From NCBI GenBank assembly GCA_947488755.1, contig CANLAD010000001.1, positions 2,365,501-2,429,500 on the forward strand: DNA of 64,000 nucleotides. Direction: 5' to 3'. The notes beneath the pieces were generated by a model. The model did no database searches. It saw nothing but the letters and a program-made list of their open reading frames with translations, and was not told where the DNA came from. The translations under genes and the position numbers were made by a program. The stretch is from an uncultured Erythrobacter sp. GTDB taxonomy: Bacteria > Pseudomonadota > Alphaproteobacteria > Sphingomonadales > Sphingomonadaceae. Of the stretch, positions 26,104-35,625 are shown piece after piece (positions within the stretch are counted from its first letter, which is position 1; every line of letters starts with the position of its first letter).

Positions 26104-27018
26104 TCACATTGTCTCTTCGACAACTGCCTCCTCGGCCGTCGCGCCTCCATAATCCGGCCCTTCGTCGATGAAGCTGTCACCCGCCATATCGTCATCGCGC
26201 GGGGGAAGCACGGCCGCCTCAAGCTCGGATACAGCGATGCCGGTCAGCGCGCTTACCCGCTCACGCTCGGCCTGTGTCAGCTCGGCATAGGTCTTTTCCG
26301 CTGGCAGATCGGCGAATGCTTCTTCCATCCGCGCTTCCATATCACCGAATTGGCTCATCATCGCGGGCAGCGCCTGCATGCTGGCGGACATGACCTGCGG
26401 ATCGGCCATCAGCTTCATGTTCTCGGTCGCATAGATCGCGCCGGTCGGTGTCTCGAAAAACTCCGCGATATCGGCAAGCTGCGCTTCGTTGAAACGAACG
26501 GCGTAAGCGCGGCTCATGCCTTCGCGATAGACCGGCTCGATCTGGATGGCAGCCTGCGTCATGATGTCGCCCATCAGGGTTTCCATGACCACGCCGCGAT
26601 CGCCGAATGCGGGATCGAGAATGCTCGCCAGTTCGATCTTTTGTTCCGCCGAAAGCTCCTGCAGCGCCGCCTCATCGGCGGAGAGGCGCGAGGCAAGCAC
26701 TCCCGTCGCGGCAAGTTCGCCGGACATCATGCCCATCATCGGCCCCATGATCGAATCCATCATGTCGGCCATCAGCTCGCTATAGAACCCTTCGGGCAGC
26801 ATGGTGGAAACCACCGTCGTGGCGGCGGGTAATCGGGCGAGCTGTTCGTCGGTAAGCTCTTCGGCCTCGAACAGGTCACCGATCATGCTCATCGCCTGAT
26901 CCATGGCGTCGGCTGAAATCCCTTCGCTATCGGGTTCCACATGAGCGTCCGCCAGCGCGGGCGAAGCGCTCGTCAAGGCAAGGCTTGCCGTGGTAACAAG
27001 GATGGCGCGTTTGATCAT
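26104..27018 (-). CDS. Exported DUF2059-domain protein
   Basis: 304 residues with a signal peptide (MIKRAILVTTASLALTSASP, cleavage near ALA-DA). The C-terminal half carries the DUF2059-type helical segment (YREGMSRAYAVRFNEAQLAD followed by EFFETPTGAIYA), a periplasmic domain of unknown function. Residues about 84-100 are strikingly Met-rich (MADMMDSIMGPMMGMMSG), which could bind a soft metal or simply pack a helix. It ends in an acidic tail. Same strand as the mutase gene, 27 bases downstream of it, so likely co-transcribed. Confidence 0.85.
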   Translation of the reverse strand: MIKRAILVTTASLALTSASPALADAHVEPDSEGISADAMDQAMSMIGDLFEAEELTDEQLARLPAATTVVSTMLPEGFYSELMADMMDSIMGPMMGMMSGELAATGVLASRLSADEAALQELSAEQKIELASILDPAFGDRGVVMETLMGDIMTQAAIQIEPVYREGMSRAYAVRFNEAQLADIAEFFETPTGAIYATENMKLMADPQVMSASMQALPAMMSQFGDMEARMEEAFADLPAEKTYAELTQAERERVSALTGIAVSELEAAVLPPRDDDMAGDSFIDEGPDYGGATAEEAVVEETM

Positions 27019-27045
27019 TGGTCTTCTCCCGAAATGCGTTGGGCT

Positions 27046-28461
27046 TCAATGCCCGACGGTTTCGCCGCGTTCCAGTCCTGAAAGCGCGAGCTGTTCATCG
27101 ATTTGCGCCAGCAGGCGGGTAAGGCCTTCCTCGCTGTCGCTTTCGGCGCGCGCGACAAGCACGTCCTGCGTGTTCGAAGCGCGCAGCAGCCACCATCCGT
27201 CGCGTGTGTTGACTCGCACGCCATCCGTTGCGTTGACCTCCTCGACCTCCGGGCCGGGATTGTCCGCCAGTCGTTGCGAAATTTCGTCGATCGCCGGAAA
27301 CTTGCGGGCCTCGTCGACCTGGAAGCGCATTTCCGGCGTGTTGACCATTTCGGGCATCGCATTCTTCAGCTCGGTCACCGATTTTCCGAGCCGCGCCGCC
27401 GCCGCGACCAGCCGCACGCCTGCATAAAGCGCGTCGTCGAAGCCGTAATAGGTGTCCGCGAAGAACACATGGCCACTCATCTCCCCGGCCAGCGGCGCGC
27501 CTGTTTCCTTCATTTTGGACTTGATGAGCGAGTGGCCCGTTTTCCACATCAGCGGCTTCCCGCCATGCGCCGCTACATGATCGAACAGCGCGCGGCTCGC
27601 CTTCACATCGGCGATGATCGTCGCATTCGCGTGGGTTTTGAGCAGATCTTCGGCATAGATCATCAGTAACTGGTCGCCCCAGATTACCCGGCCCTCGCCA
27701 TCGATCGCGCCGATCCGGTCGCCATCCCCATCGAAAGCCACTCCGAAATCGAGCTTCTTGTCCGCGACGAGCGCGCGCAGATCCGCCAGGTTGGCTTCAA
27801 CAGTCGGGTCGGGATGGTGGTTTGGAAAATGTCCGTCAACTTCAGTAAAAAGCAGATGGTGCTCTCCGGGAAGTCGCTCGGCGAGAGCCTCAAGAGCAGG
27901 TCCGGCGGCACCGTTGCCAGCATCCCAGCCAACGCGCAGGCCGGAGAGAGCGTCGGCGTCGATCCCGGCCAATCCTTCGAGCAGGCGCTCGACATACTCG
28001 CCCAGAATGTCGAGCGTGGTGACAGCGCCGGCACCGTCGGTCCAATCCCCTGCTGCTGCCAGTTTCCCGAGCTTCTGGATATTGGCGCCGAAGAACGGTC
28101 GCCCCTGAAATACCATCTTGAAGCCATTGTAATTGGGGGGATTGTGGCTGCCGGTTATCTGAATGCCGCCTTCCACCTCTTCGCGTGAGGCTTCGGCGTA
28201 GTACAGCATCGGCGTCGCACTCATGCCGATGCGCACGACATCGCAACCGGCCGCAGTGAGCCCTTCGACCAGAGCATGTTCGAGCACGGGGGAACTGACC
28301 CGCCCGTCATAACCAACCGCGACCGTATCGCCGCCTGTCCGCTTCAGCAGCGAACCGAACGTGCGCCCGATCGCACGCGCATCGTCCGCGGTCAGCGTTT
28401 CGCCGACGATCCCGCGAATGTCGTATTCGCGAAGCACGGTGGGGTCGAAATCATGCTTCAT
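27046..28461 (-). CDS. Phosphomannomutase/phosphoglucomutase
   Basis: Alpha-D-phosphohexomutase of 471 residues that interconverts hexose-6-phosphate and hexose-1-phosphate for cell-surface polysaccharides. The active-site phosphoserine is Ser105 in ITGSHNPPNYNGFK, the metal loop is FDGDGDR near 245-251, the sugar-specificity loop contains GEMSGH near 330-335, and a C-terminal RASNTQD phosphate-binding loop is present. The GEMSGH sequence is typical of dual PMM/PGM (AlgC-like) enzymes. It lies 56 bases downstream of the J-domain gene on the same strand. Confidence 0.94.
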   Translation of the reverse strand: MKHDFDPTVLREYDIRGIVGETLTADDARAIGRTFGSLLKRTGGDTVAVGYDGRVSSPVLEHALVEGLTAAGCDVVRIGMSATPMLYYAEASREEVEGGIQITGSHNPPNYNGFKMVFQGRPFFGANIQKLGKLAAAGDWTDGAGAVTTLDILGEYVERLLEGLAGIDADALSGLRVGWDAGNGAAGPALEALAERLPGEHHLLFTEVDGHFPNHHPDPTVEANLADLRALVADKKLDFGVAFDGDGDRIGAIDGEGRVIWGDQLLMIYAEDLLKTHANATIIADVKASRALFDHVAAHGGKPLMWKTGHSLIKSKMKETGAPLAGEMSGHVFFADTYYGFDDALYAGVRLVAAAARLGKSVTELKNAMPEMVNTPEMRFQVDEARKFPAIDEISQRLADNPGPEVEEVNATDGVRVNTRDGWWLLRASNTQDVLVARAESDSEEGLTRLLAQIDEQLALSGLERGETVGH

Positions 28462-28517
28462 TACAAGGACTTTCTTTCAGAATTCGACGGTATGAAGAAC
28501 CGATTGCGCGGTTCATG

Positions 28518-28898
28518 TTACCGATCCGCGTCCGATGTCGAGTCTTTAACCTCTGGCTCGTCGTGCGACGCATCGTCGTCTCGTGAAACCTCCCCGTCCG
28601 ATGCCGCCGGATGAACCGCTTCGCCAAGGTCAGCCAACAACACGTCGCGCGCCGCATCGACTTCGTGAACCTTTTGCGCGCTGCCGCCCCGGTCGGGATG
28701 GACACGGGTGATGGCAAGGCGGTGTGCGGCGAGCACTTCGGTCCGATCCGCTCGCGCCGACACGCCCAGCGTTCGCCGCGCCGCTGCCAGACGCCGTGCT
28801 CCGATATCCGGCCCCTTGGCCAGCTCCCACGGCCAGAACCCGAACGCCCAGCGAAAGATCGCGATGGCTACGAGCAGGATGACGGCGAGTTTTATCAT
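28518..28898 (-). CDS. Membrane-anchored J-domain protein
   Basis: 126 residues. An N-terminal transmembrane helix (3-23) is followed by a compact J domain with HPD at 67-69 (ITRVHPDRGGSAQKVHEVDA), then an acidic, disordered tail rich in Asp, Glu and Ser. The HPD loop should stimulate DnaK ATPase at the inner membrane. Proteins with this layout resemble Tim14/DjlA-like anchored cochaperones. It lies 14 bases after mipZ and before the mutase, so probably one transcription unit; this neighbourhood is common in alphaproteobacteria. Confidence 0.9.
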   Translation of the reverse strand: MIKLAVILLVAIAIFRWAFGFWPWELAKGPDIGARRLAAARRTLGVSARADRTEVLAAHRLAITRVHPDRGGSAQKVHEVDAARDVLLADLGEAVHPAASDGEVSRDDDASHDEPEVKDSTSDADR

Positions 28899-28912
28899 GA
28901 CAATCCAGCCAC

Positions 28913-29764
28913 TCAGGCCGGTTCGAGAGCGGAGGGACCGCGCGCAAACTCAGGCAGGTTGAGACCGCTGAGCAGGCTGCGCAATTCCTGCCGCGCAACA
29001 AGGTGACTGGTGCCCAGATCGCCCAGATGGCCCTTGTCGAGCAGGGTGAGGCCGGAGGGAAAGAGCTCGCGATAAATCACCCGCTCGGACAGGCCGTGCA
29101 GCACGCGAAAGCCCACGCGCTTTGACATTTCAGCGAGCGCGCGCTCGATACGGACGCGGTTGCGTGCCTCGACATGGCCGGTGCGATTGCGCACCACGAC
29201 CCAGTCCATTTCCGGGCGCTGCTGCTCGATAGTCGCGCGACTGCGCTTCACGCGCGCTTCCCAGATGAGTTCGGCGAAGAAAGACAGCTTGCGCACCTTG
29301 AAGCTTTCCGGATCGACCTGCCCGATCAGGTCGAAATCGACGAAGCTGTCATTCATCGGCGTCACCAGCGTATCGGCATTTTCGACCGCTATGCGTGCAA
29401 GCGGATCGTCGCGGCCCGGATTGTCGATCACCAGAAAGTCGCTGTCCACCTCAAGACGGTCGATCGCCGCGAGCAGGTCTTCGCCGGTTTCGCCACCAAA
29501 CACCTCGCAAGCAGGCGTTGGCAGCTCGAGTCCGCGGCGCTGCATCGTGCGAAACCGGTTTTCCATGTAGCGGTGCGTGGTTCGCTGGCGCGGGTCGAGA
29601 TCGAGCGCCGTCACCCGCGCGCCGAGATAGGATAGCGCGACCGCGACATGAACGGCGGTGGTCGATTTCCCGGTGCCACCCTTTTCATTGGCGAAGACGA
29701 TCCTGTGCGCCCCGGAATTGGTAATTGTCTGACCGGTCATCTGGGGCGCATTTCCTCGTGTCAT
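28913..29764 (-). CDS. mipZ: Division-plane positioning ATPase MipZ (ParA family)
   Basis: P-loop ATPase that forms a polar gradient with ParB and inhibits FtsZ, placing the septum at midcell in alphaproteobacteria. Deviant Walker A NEKGGTGKSTT at 26-36, followed by AVHVAVALSYLGARVTALDL and DPRQRTTHRYMENR, which match MipZ rather than ParA or Soj. The start may be ATG 29764 or ATG 29740, since both have weak ribosome-binding sites; the ATPase fold begins after either. It is divergent from panC, the same pairing seen in Caulobacter-like genomes. Confidence 0.93.
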   Translation of the reverse strand: MTRGNAPQMTGQTITNSGAHRIVFANEKGGTGKSTTAVHVAVALSYLGARVTALDLDPRQRTTHRYMENRFRTMQRRGLELPTPACEVFGGETGEDLLAAIDRLEVDSDFLVIDNPGRDDPLARIAVENADTLVTPMNDSFVDFDLIGQVDPESFKVRKLSFFAELIWEARVKRSRATIEQQRPEMDWVVVRNRTGHVEARNRVRIERALAEMSKRVGFRVLHGLSERVIYRELFPSGLTLLDKGHLGDLGTSHLVARQELRSLLSGLNLPEFARGPSALEPA

Positions 29765-29843
29765 CTGCGCCCGCGCGATTAGCGTTTGAAGGCGGACAGC
29801 AAGCGTCTAATTGGGCTGCGACGTTATCGCAGGGGACAAACCG

Positions 29844-30701
29844 GTGCAAACCGTACGCAATCTGGATGTGTTGAGAACGAGCGTTGCCGCACTGCGCGAG
29901 GATGGCGCGAGCATCGGGCTGGTGCCCACGATGGGTGCGCTGCACGAAGGGCATCTGACGCTCGTGCGGCGCGCGCGGGAAGTTTGCGATCACGTCGTGG
30001 CCTCGATCTTCGTCAATCCGACGCAATTCGGGCCGAATGAGGATCTCGATGCCTATCCGCGCACGTTCGATGCCGACGCCGCGCTGCTCGACGCGGAAGG
30101 TTGTGCGCTGTTGTGGGCACCCGATGTCGCGACCATGTATCCGGACCGGTTCGCCACCAGCATCTCGGTTTCGGGTGTGAGTGAGGGGCTGTGCGGCGCC
30201 TCCCGGCCCGGTCACTTCGACGGTGTGGCGACTGTGGTTGCGAAGCTGTTCAATCAGGTTCGCCCAACCCAGGCGTTCTTTGGCGAGAAGGACTATCAGC
30301 AGCTCGCGGTAATTCGCACGATGGCGCGCGATCTCGACCTGACACACCCGAACCCTGACGCGATCATTGGCGTTCCGACGGTGCGCGAGGCGGACAGGCT
30401 CGCGATGTCGAGCCGAAATCGCTATCTCTCGCCCGCCGACCGCGAAGCCGCCGCGACTTTGCCTCGCGCCATGCGGGAAGCGATTGCGCGGATCGAAGAT
30501 GGGCAGGAGGTTGCGCCAACCCTCGCCATGCTTGAAGACGAGCTGCTGGGCGCGGGATTCGGCGAGGTCGATTACGTCGTTCTGGCCGATGCCGGATCGC
30601 TTGCGCCTCTCGATGCGTTGTCTAATGGGGCCGCGCGGCTTCTCGTCGCGGCGCGGATCGGCGGCACGCGGCTCATCGACAATATGGCGATTGCGCGATG
30701 A
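29844..30701 (+). CDS. panC: Pantothenate synthetase
   Basis: ATP-dependent condensation of pantoate and beta-alanine, last step of vitamin B5 synthesis. 285 residues from GTG 29844, with AGGGGA six bases upstream; earlier in-frame codons add no homologous sequence. The nucleotidyltransferase signature is clear: PTMGALHEGH (28-37), FVNPTQFGPNEDLDAYPR, FGEKDYQQL near 150 and the KMSKS-like MSSRNRYL near 190. The promoter must lie in the ~80 bases shared with divergent mipZ. Confidence 0.96.
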   Translation: MQTVRNLDVLRTSVAALREDGASIGLVPTMGALHEGHLTLVRRAREVCDHVVASIFVNPTQFGPNEDLDAYPRTFDADAALLDAEGCALLWAPDVATMYPDRFATSISVSGVSEGLCGASRPGHFDGVATVVAKLFNQVRPTQAFFGEKDYQQLAVIRTMARDLDLTHPNPDAIIGVPTVREADRLAMSSRNRYLSPADREAAATLPRAMREAIARIEDGQEVAPTLAMLEDELLGAGFGEVDYVVLADAGSLAPLDALSNGAARLLVAARIGGTRLIDNMAIAR

Positions 30702-30736
30702 TGAAATGCGTGGTCCGCCCGGAGGAATAGCTTTTT

Positions 30737-31789
30737 ATGCTCAAGCATTTCTGGGGTTCGCTCCTGTTTTCCGCAGTCTGCCTCGCGCTGGGCGGCTGGT
30801 ACGGATGGACGCTCCACGGCACGCTCGAAGGCATGCTGTCGATTCTGTGGATCTGCGCGGTTCTCGCCGTGCTGGAAGTCTCGCTCTCTTTCGACAATGC
30901 TGCCGTCAATGCGTCGATCCTGAAAGACATGGACCCGGTCTGGCAGCAGCGATTCCTCACTTGGGGGATCGCTATTGCGGTGTTCGGGATGCGGATTGTC
31001 TTCCCACTCGTCATCGTGATGGTCGCCGCCAGCATCGGCCCCATCGACGCTATCGATTTGGCGCTCAGCAAACCTACCGAATACCAACGCATTGTCAGCG
31101 ACGCGCATGTTGGTCTGATGGGCTTCGGCGGCGCGTTCCTGGGAATGGTCGGGCTCAAGTTCTTCTTTGATTCGGACAAGGAGGTGAACTGGATCGACGC
31201 GATCGAACGTCCACTCGCAAAAGTCGCCGATATCGAGGCGATCTCGATCGGGCTCGTGCTGCTCGCAACCTGGGCAACCTCGACCATGCTGTCTGACACG
31301 GATGCGCTGACTTTCATCGTCGCGGCAATCGGCGGGCTGCTCGCCTACCTGGTCGTCGAGATCGTCAACCATATTCTGGAACCGCCCACGCCATCGACTG
31401 GCGACGTCGCCAAGGCAGGGTTTGGCGCATTTCTCTATCTCGAAGTGCTCGACGCGAGCTTTTCGTTCGATGGGGTAATCGGGGCGTTTGCGCTCACCAA
31501 CAATCTCATCATTATCGCTATCGGCCTTGGGATCGGGGCGATGTTCGTGCGTTCGATGACGATCTTTCTGGTTCGCAAAGGCACGATGTCGGAATATCGC
31601 TTCCTCGAACACGGGGCATTCTACGCGATCCTCGCGCTCTCCGGCATTATGTACATCAATACCTTCGCGCACATTCCGGAAGTTATTACCGGGCTGATCG
31701 GTGCGGTGCTGATCGGCCTCGCTTTCTGGGCATCGGTTCGCTCGAACAGGGCCGATGCGAGAACCGCGACCGGAGAAGCTTTTTCATAA
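30737..31789 (+). CDS. DUF475 (TerC-like) integral membrane protein
   Basis: 350 residues with about nine hydrophobic helices. It has the two TerC/DUF475 signature blocks, EVSLSFDNAAVNASIL (near 47-62) and its internal repeat EVLDASFSFDGVIGAFAL (near 235-252). Their acidic and Asn residues inside membrane helices fit a metal (Mn2+-like) or ion exporter, as in TerC/Alx relatives. Function is inferred from the family; substrate not known. It starts 35 bases after panC and may be co-transcribed, with GGAGGAAT ahead of the start. Confidence 0.88.
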   Translation: MLKHFWGSLLFSAVCLALGGWYGWTLHGTLEGMLSILWICAVLAVLEVSLSFDNAAVNASILKDMDPVWQQRFLTWGIAIAVFGMRIVFPLVIVMVAASIGPIDAIDLALSKPTEYQRIVSDAHVGLMGFGGAFLGMVGLKFFFDSDKEVNWIDAIERPLAKVADIEAISIGLVLLATWATSTMLSDTDALTFIVAAIGGLLAYLVVEIVNHILEPPTPSTGDVAKAGFGAFLYLEVLDASFSFDGVIGAFALTNNLIIIAIGLGIGAMFVRSMTIFLVRKGTMSEYRFLEHGAFYAILALSGIMYINTFAHIPEVITGLIGAVLIGLAFWASVRSNRADARTATGEAFS

Positions 31790-31870
31790 CGCCTTTCCCG
31801 GACGCCCTTTCCTGACTGGCTTTTCTTGACGGGGCGCGCGGGTTAGTGGCAAAGGATCGTGCCTTAGCGG

Positions 31871-31944
31871 GCGGGTATAGCATAGTGGTAATGCTCCAGC
31901 CTTCCAAGCTGGCTAGAGGGGTTCGATTCCCCTTACCCGCTCCA
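31871..31944 (+). tRNA. tRNA-Gly (anticodon TCC)
   Basis: Folds as a full cloverleaf. Acceptor GCGGGTA (31871-31877) pairs with TACCCGC (31934-31940). The D arm contains AGTGGTA, the anticodon stem-loop is CCAGC-CTTCCAA-GCTGG with TCC as anticodon, and the T arm is GAGGGGTTCGATTCCCCTT-like. Discriminator T and a gene-encoded CCA (31942-31944) complete it. It reads GGA/GGG codons. There is no integrase or att-like repeat next to it, so this site is not visibly used for integration. Confidence 0.96.
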
Positions 31945-31996
31945 CCCCACGCTTTGGGCGGGGGCACTCGCCCCCTCTAAGTACTACTGAATTCCC

Positions 31997-32012
31997 AAAC
32001 AAAACTTTGTTT
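31997..32012. promoter_or_regulatory. Palindromic site upstream of cysD
   Basis: AAACAAA-AC-TTTGTTT, a perfect 7-bp inverted repeat with a 2-base centre, 33 bases before the cysD start. The AT-rich symmetry stands out in a GC-rich region. The position fits an operator or activator site for the cysDNC-cysQ operon; a LysR-type (CysB/Cbl-like) or Rrf2-type (CymR-like) factor would be the usual sulfate regulators, but none is encoded nearby. Binding is inference. Confidence 0.5.
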
Positions 32013-32045
32013 CGGGCGCCGTACTCGTGCACTAACGGGCCTGCC

Positions 32046-32948
32046 ATGCGCAGCCTGACCCATCTCGAACGGCTCGAAGCCGAAAGCATCCATATCTTCC
32101 GCGAAGTCGTGGCCGAGGCGCAGAACCCGGTCATGCTCTATTCGGTTGGCAAGGACAGCTCGGTCATGCTGCATCTGGCGCGCAAGGCGTTCTATCCCGC
32201 GCCCCCGCCTTTCCCCATGCTGCATGTCGCGAGCGGGTGGGATTTTCAGGCGTTGCTAGACCACCGTGACAAGACCGTGCGCGAATACGGGCTGGAGCTG
32301 ATCGTCGCGCAGAACGAAGACGCCGAGGCGCAGGGCATCAATCCCTTCGACACCGGCAGCGCGCTCTATAGCGAAGCGCAGCTGACCGAACCGCTCAAGC
32401 GTGCGCTTACCGAGCATGGCTTCGACGCGGCGTTTGGCGGTGGACGGCGCGATGAGGAGAAGGCGCGTGCGAAAGAGCGCGTCTTCAGCTTCCGCACCGC
32501 CTCGCATCGATGGGATCCCAAGAACCAGCGGCCCGAATTGTGGAACCTCTACAACGCGAAGAAAGACGATGGAGAGAGCATCCGTGTCTTCCCGATCTCG
32601 AACTGGACCGAGCTCGATATCTGGCAGTACATCGCGCTGGAAAACATCGATATCGTCTCGCTTTACCTGTCCGCGCCGCGCCCCACGGTCGAACGCGACG
32701 GAATGCTGCTGATGGTCGATGACGAGCGCTTTCGGCTGGAGGATGGCGAGGAGCCTGTCACCCGTTCGGTGCGGTTCCGCACGCTCGGCTGCTATCCACT
32801 TACCGGCGCGACGCAGAGCGATGCGACCGACATGAGTGGGGTGATCCAAGAGATGCTGCTCGCCACCGGTTCGGAGCGCCAGGGCCGCGCGATCGACAAG
32901 GGGCAGTCTGCGTCGATGGAAGACAAGAAGCAGGCCGGTTACTTCTGA
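32046..32948 (+). CDS. cysD: Sulfate adenylyltransferase subunit 2
   Basis: Catalytic ATP-PPi lyase subunit that makes APS from sulfate and ATP, driven by the CysN GTPase. 300 residues from ATG 32046. PP-loop [17 protein letters not shown] at about 33-49, followed by the conserved [21 protein letters not shown] and [11 protein letters not shown] segments. The stop overlaps the cysNC start by one base (TGATG), ensuring 1:1 translation. First gene of cysD-cysNC-cysQ. Confidence 0.97.
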   Translation: MRSLTHLERLEAESIHIFREVVAEAQNPVMLYSVGKDSSVMLHLARKAFYPAPPPFPMLHVASGWDFQALLDHRDKTVREYGLELIVAQNEDAEAQGINPFDTGSALYSEAQLTEPLKRALTEHGFDAAFGGGRRDEEKARAKERVFSFRTASHRWDPKNQRPELWNLYNAKKDDGESIRVFPISNWTELDIWQYIALENIDIVSLYLSAPRPTVERDGMLLMVDDERFRLEDGEEPVTRSVRFRTLGCYPLTGATQSDATDMSGVIQEMLLATGSERQGRAIDKGQSASMEDKKQAGYF

Positions 32949-34870
32949 TGAACAAACAATCTTCCGCTCCCTCTTTCACCGCCGACGCGTTGGTTGCCGA
33001 GGATATCGACGCCTATCTCGAACAGCACCAGCACAAGGGGCTGCTGCGTTTCATCACCTGCGGCAGTGTCGATGATGGCAAGTCCACATTGATCGGACGA
33101 TTGCTCTACGATTCGAAGATGATCTTCGAAGATCAACTCGCCGCGCTGGAAAGCGACAGCCGCAAGCACGGGACGCAAGGGACTGAGATCGACTTCGCGC
33201 TGCTAGTGGACGGGCTCGCTGCCGAGCGTGAACAGGGCATCACGATCGACGTCGCCTATCGCTTTTTCACGACCCCAAAGCGCAAGTTCATTGTCGCCGA
33301 TACGCCGGGGCACGAGCAGTACACGCGCAACATGGTGACCGGCGCGTCCACTGCGGACCTTGCCGTCATTCTGGTCGACGCGCGCAAGGGGATTTTGCAA
33401 CAGACGCGGCGCCACAGCTATCTGGTCCACCTGCTCGGCATACGGCACGTGGTGCTGGCGGTGAACAAGATGGATCTGGCCGAGTATGACGAAGCGGTGT
33501 TTCGGCAGATCGTTGATGATTACGGAGCATTCGCGAAGGAAGCCGGGATCGAGCGCTTCACCGCAATCCCGATCTCCGGCTTCAAGGGCGACAATATCAC
33601 CGCCTCCCCTTCGCCGAACACGCCTTGGTATAACGGTCTGTCCCTGATCGAACATCTCGAGACGGTCGAGTTGGCCAGCACCGCCGCGCAGGACCGGTCG
33701 TTCCGGATGCCGGTGCAATGGGTCAACCGCCCGAATCACGACTTTCGCGGCTTTTCCGGCCTGATCGCGAGCGGCACGGTGCGCCCCGGCGATGCAGTAC
33801 GTATCGTGCCGGCAGGCCGCACGAGCATGATCGAACGCATTGCGACCTTCGATGGCGATCTGGATGAAGCGGTGGCCGGACAATCGGTCACGCTTACTCT
33901 CACGGACGAAGTCGATTGCAGCCGCGGCGACGTAATCGCAGCAGCCGACGATCCGCCGCAAGCCTCCGACCAGTTCTGCGCGACGATCGTGTGGATGGAC
34001 GAAGAGGCGCTGAAGCCCGGCCGCGGATACTGGCTGAAGCTTGGCACGCAGACCGTCACCGCGACCGTCCAGCCGCCTAAATACGAAATCGACATCAACA
34101 GCCTCGAACATCTCGCGGCAAAGACACTGGAGCTGAACGCCATTGGGGTGGCGGAGTTCGCGACCGATCGGCCCATCACCTTCGAACCCTACGCGCGCAG
34201 CCGCGAGCTCGGCGGGTTCGTGCTGATCGACAAGTTCACCAACGCGACCGTGGCCGCCGGGATGATCGAGTTCAGCCTGCGCCGCGCGCAAAACGTCCAT
34301 TGGCAGCCGACCACCACCACGCGCGAACAACACGCCGAAATGAAGAACCAGGTGCCTCGCGTGCTGTGGTTCACCGGGCTTTCGGGGTCGGGCAAGTCAA
34401 CCATCGCCAACGAGGTTGAAAAGCAGCTCGCCCTGATGAACCGCCACACCTTCCTGCTCGATGGCGACAATGTCCGGCACGGGCTCAACCGCGATCTCGG
34501 CTTTACCGAAACCGATCGGATCGAGAATATTCGCCGCATTGGCGAGGTCGCGAAGCTGATGGCCGATGCCGGGCTCATCGTGCTTACCGCGTTTATCAGC
34601 CCGTTCCGAGCCGAGCGGCGGATGGTGCGCGACATGCTGCCCGAAGGCGAGTTCATCGAAGTGTTTGTCGACACACCGCTCGATGTCGCGGAAGCGCGCG
34701 ATGTGAAGGGCCTGTATAAGAAGGCGCGCGCGGGCGAGTTGCAGAACTTCACCGGGATCGACAGCCCCTATGAGCCGCCCGAGACGCCTGAAATTCGCGT
34801 GAACACCGTCGACATGAGCCCGGCGGAAGCCGCCGAGCACATCATCAGCCGGATCCTCCCCCTTAAATGA
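32948..34870 (+). CDS. cysNC: Bifunctional sulfate adenylyltransferase subunit 1 / APS kinase (CysN-CysC fusion)
   Basis: 640-residue fusion. Residues ~30-450 are the EF-Tu-like GTPase Cys[10 protein letters not shown] near 39-47, [18 protein letters not shown]. The remainder is APS kinase CysC, with P-loop GLSGSGKST near 477-485 and [15 protein letters not shown]. Together with CysD it converts sulfate to PAPS through APS. Such fusions are common in alphaproteobacteria and some rhizobial NodQ proteins. The end overlaps cysQ as ATGA, so all three are translationally coupled. Confidence 0.97.
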   Translation: MNKQSSAPSFTADALVAEDIDAYLEQHQHKGLLRFITCGSVDDGKSTLIGRLLYDSKMIFEDQLAALESDSRKHGTQGTEIDFALLVDGLAAEREQGITIDVAYRFFTTPKRKFIVADTPGHEQYTRNMVTGASTADLAVILVDARKGILQQTRRHSYLVHLLGIRHVVLAVNKMDLAEYDEAVFRQIVDDYGAFAKEAGIERFTAIPISGFKGDNITASPSPNTPWYNGLSLIEHLETVELASTAAQDRSFRMPVQWVNRPNHDFRGFSGLIASGTVRPGDAVRIVPAGRTSMIERIATFDGDLDEAVAGQSVTLTLTDEVDCSRGDVIAAADDPPQASDQFCATIVWMDEEALKPGRGYWLKLGTQTVTATVQPPKYEIDINSLEHLAAKTLELNAIGVAEFATDRPITFEPYARSRELGGFVLIDKFTNATVAAGMIEFSLRRAQNVHWQPTTTTREQHAEMKNQVPRVLWFTGLSGSGKSTIANEVEKQLALMNRHTFLLDGDNVRHGLNRDLGFTETDRIENIRRIGEVAKLMADAGLIVLTAFISPFRAERRMVRDMLPEGEFIEVFVDTPLDVAEARDVKGLYKKARAGELQNFTGIDSPYEPPETPEIRVNTVDMSPAEAAEHIISRILPLK

Positions 34871-35616
34871 GCGCCGACCTGACCGATGCTGAGCTGGCCG
34901 CGCGGCTGGCTCATGCCGCAGGAGCTATCCTCCTCGACATTCGCGCCAGCGGCATGTTCGAAGGTAAGGCGCTGGGCGGAGCGGGGGATGCGGTCGCAAA
35001 CGAGTTTCTGTGCCGCGCAATTCGCGAGGCGCGCCCGGATGACGGGCTGCTGTCGGAGGAAGAGAAGAACGACACCGCACGCTGCGCGCTCGAACGCGTG
35101 TGGATTGTCGATCCGGTCGACGGCACGCGCGAATATGGCGAAGGCCGGGGCGACTGGGCGGTGCATGTCGGGCTCGCGATTGAGGGCGTGGCAAAGATCG
35201 GCGCGGTGGCTTTGCCGGGCCTCGACGGCGGCGTGGTGCTGAGCTCCGATCAGGCCGCTGCCCTACCAGGCCCGGCGGAAAGACCGCGATTTCTGGTCAG
35301 CCGCACACGGCCTGCGAAAGAAGCGCTTGCGGTATGCGAAGTGCTAGGCGGTGAGCTGGTCGCGATGGGTAGCGCCGGGGCCAAAGCGATGGCGGTCGTG
35401 CGCGGCGAGGCTGAAATCTACTTGCATTCTGGCGGCCAGTACGAATGGGACAGCTGCGCGCCGGTGGCCGTGGCGCTCGCCCACGGCCTGCATTGTTCGC
35501 GCATCGACGGCTCGCCTATCCGCTACAATCGCGCGGATCCCTACCTGCCCGATTTGTTGATCTGCCGTCCGGAATACGCCGAGCGTGTTCTCGAAGAGGT
35601 CGCCAAGGCCGCCTAG
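34867..35616 (+). CDS. cysQ: 3'(2'),5'-bisphosphate nucleotidase CysQ
   Basis: Inositol-monophosphatase fold enzyme that removes 3'-phosphoadenosine 5'-phosphate, the toxic by-product of PAPS use. 249 residues; metal motifs SEEEKND (63-69) and DPVDGTREY (82-90), and C-terminal [14 protein letters not shown]. It starts inside the cysNC stop (ATGA overlap), so PAP clearance is made together with sulfate activation. The converging OmpA-type gene ends only 9 bases beyond. Confidence 0.93.
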   Translation: MSADLTDAELAARLAHAAGAILLDIRASGMFEGKALGGAGDAVANEFLCRAIREARPDDGLLSEEEKNDTARCALERVWIVDPVDGTREYGEGRGDWAVHVGLAIEGVAKIGAVALPGLDGGVVLSSDQAAALPGPAERPRFLVSRTRPAKEALAVCEVLGGELVAMGSAGAKAMAVVRGEAEIYLHSGGQYEWDSCAPVAVALAHGLHCSRIDGSPIRYNRADPYLPDLLICRPEYAERVLEEVAKAA

Positions 35617-35625
35617 CGCTGAATG

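Noticed and set aside
31871..31944. tRNA-Gly as an integration site
   Set aside because: No integrase, no repeat of the tRNA 3' end and no island-like genes follow; cysD starts about 100 bases downstream.
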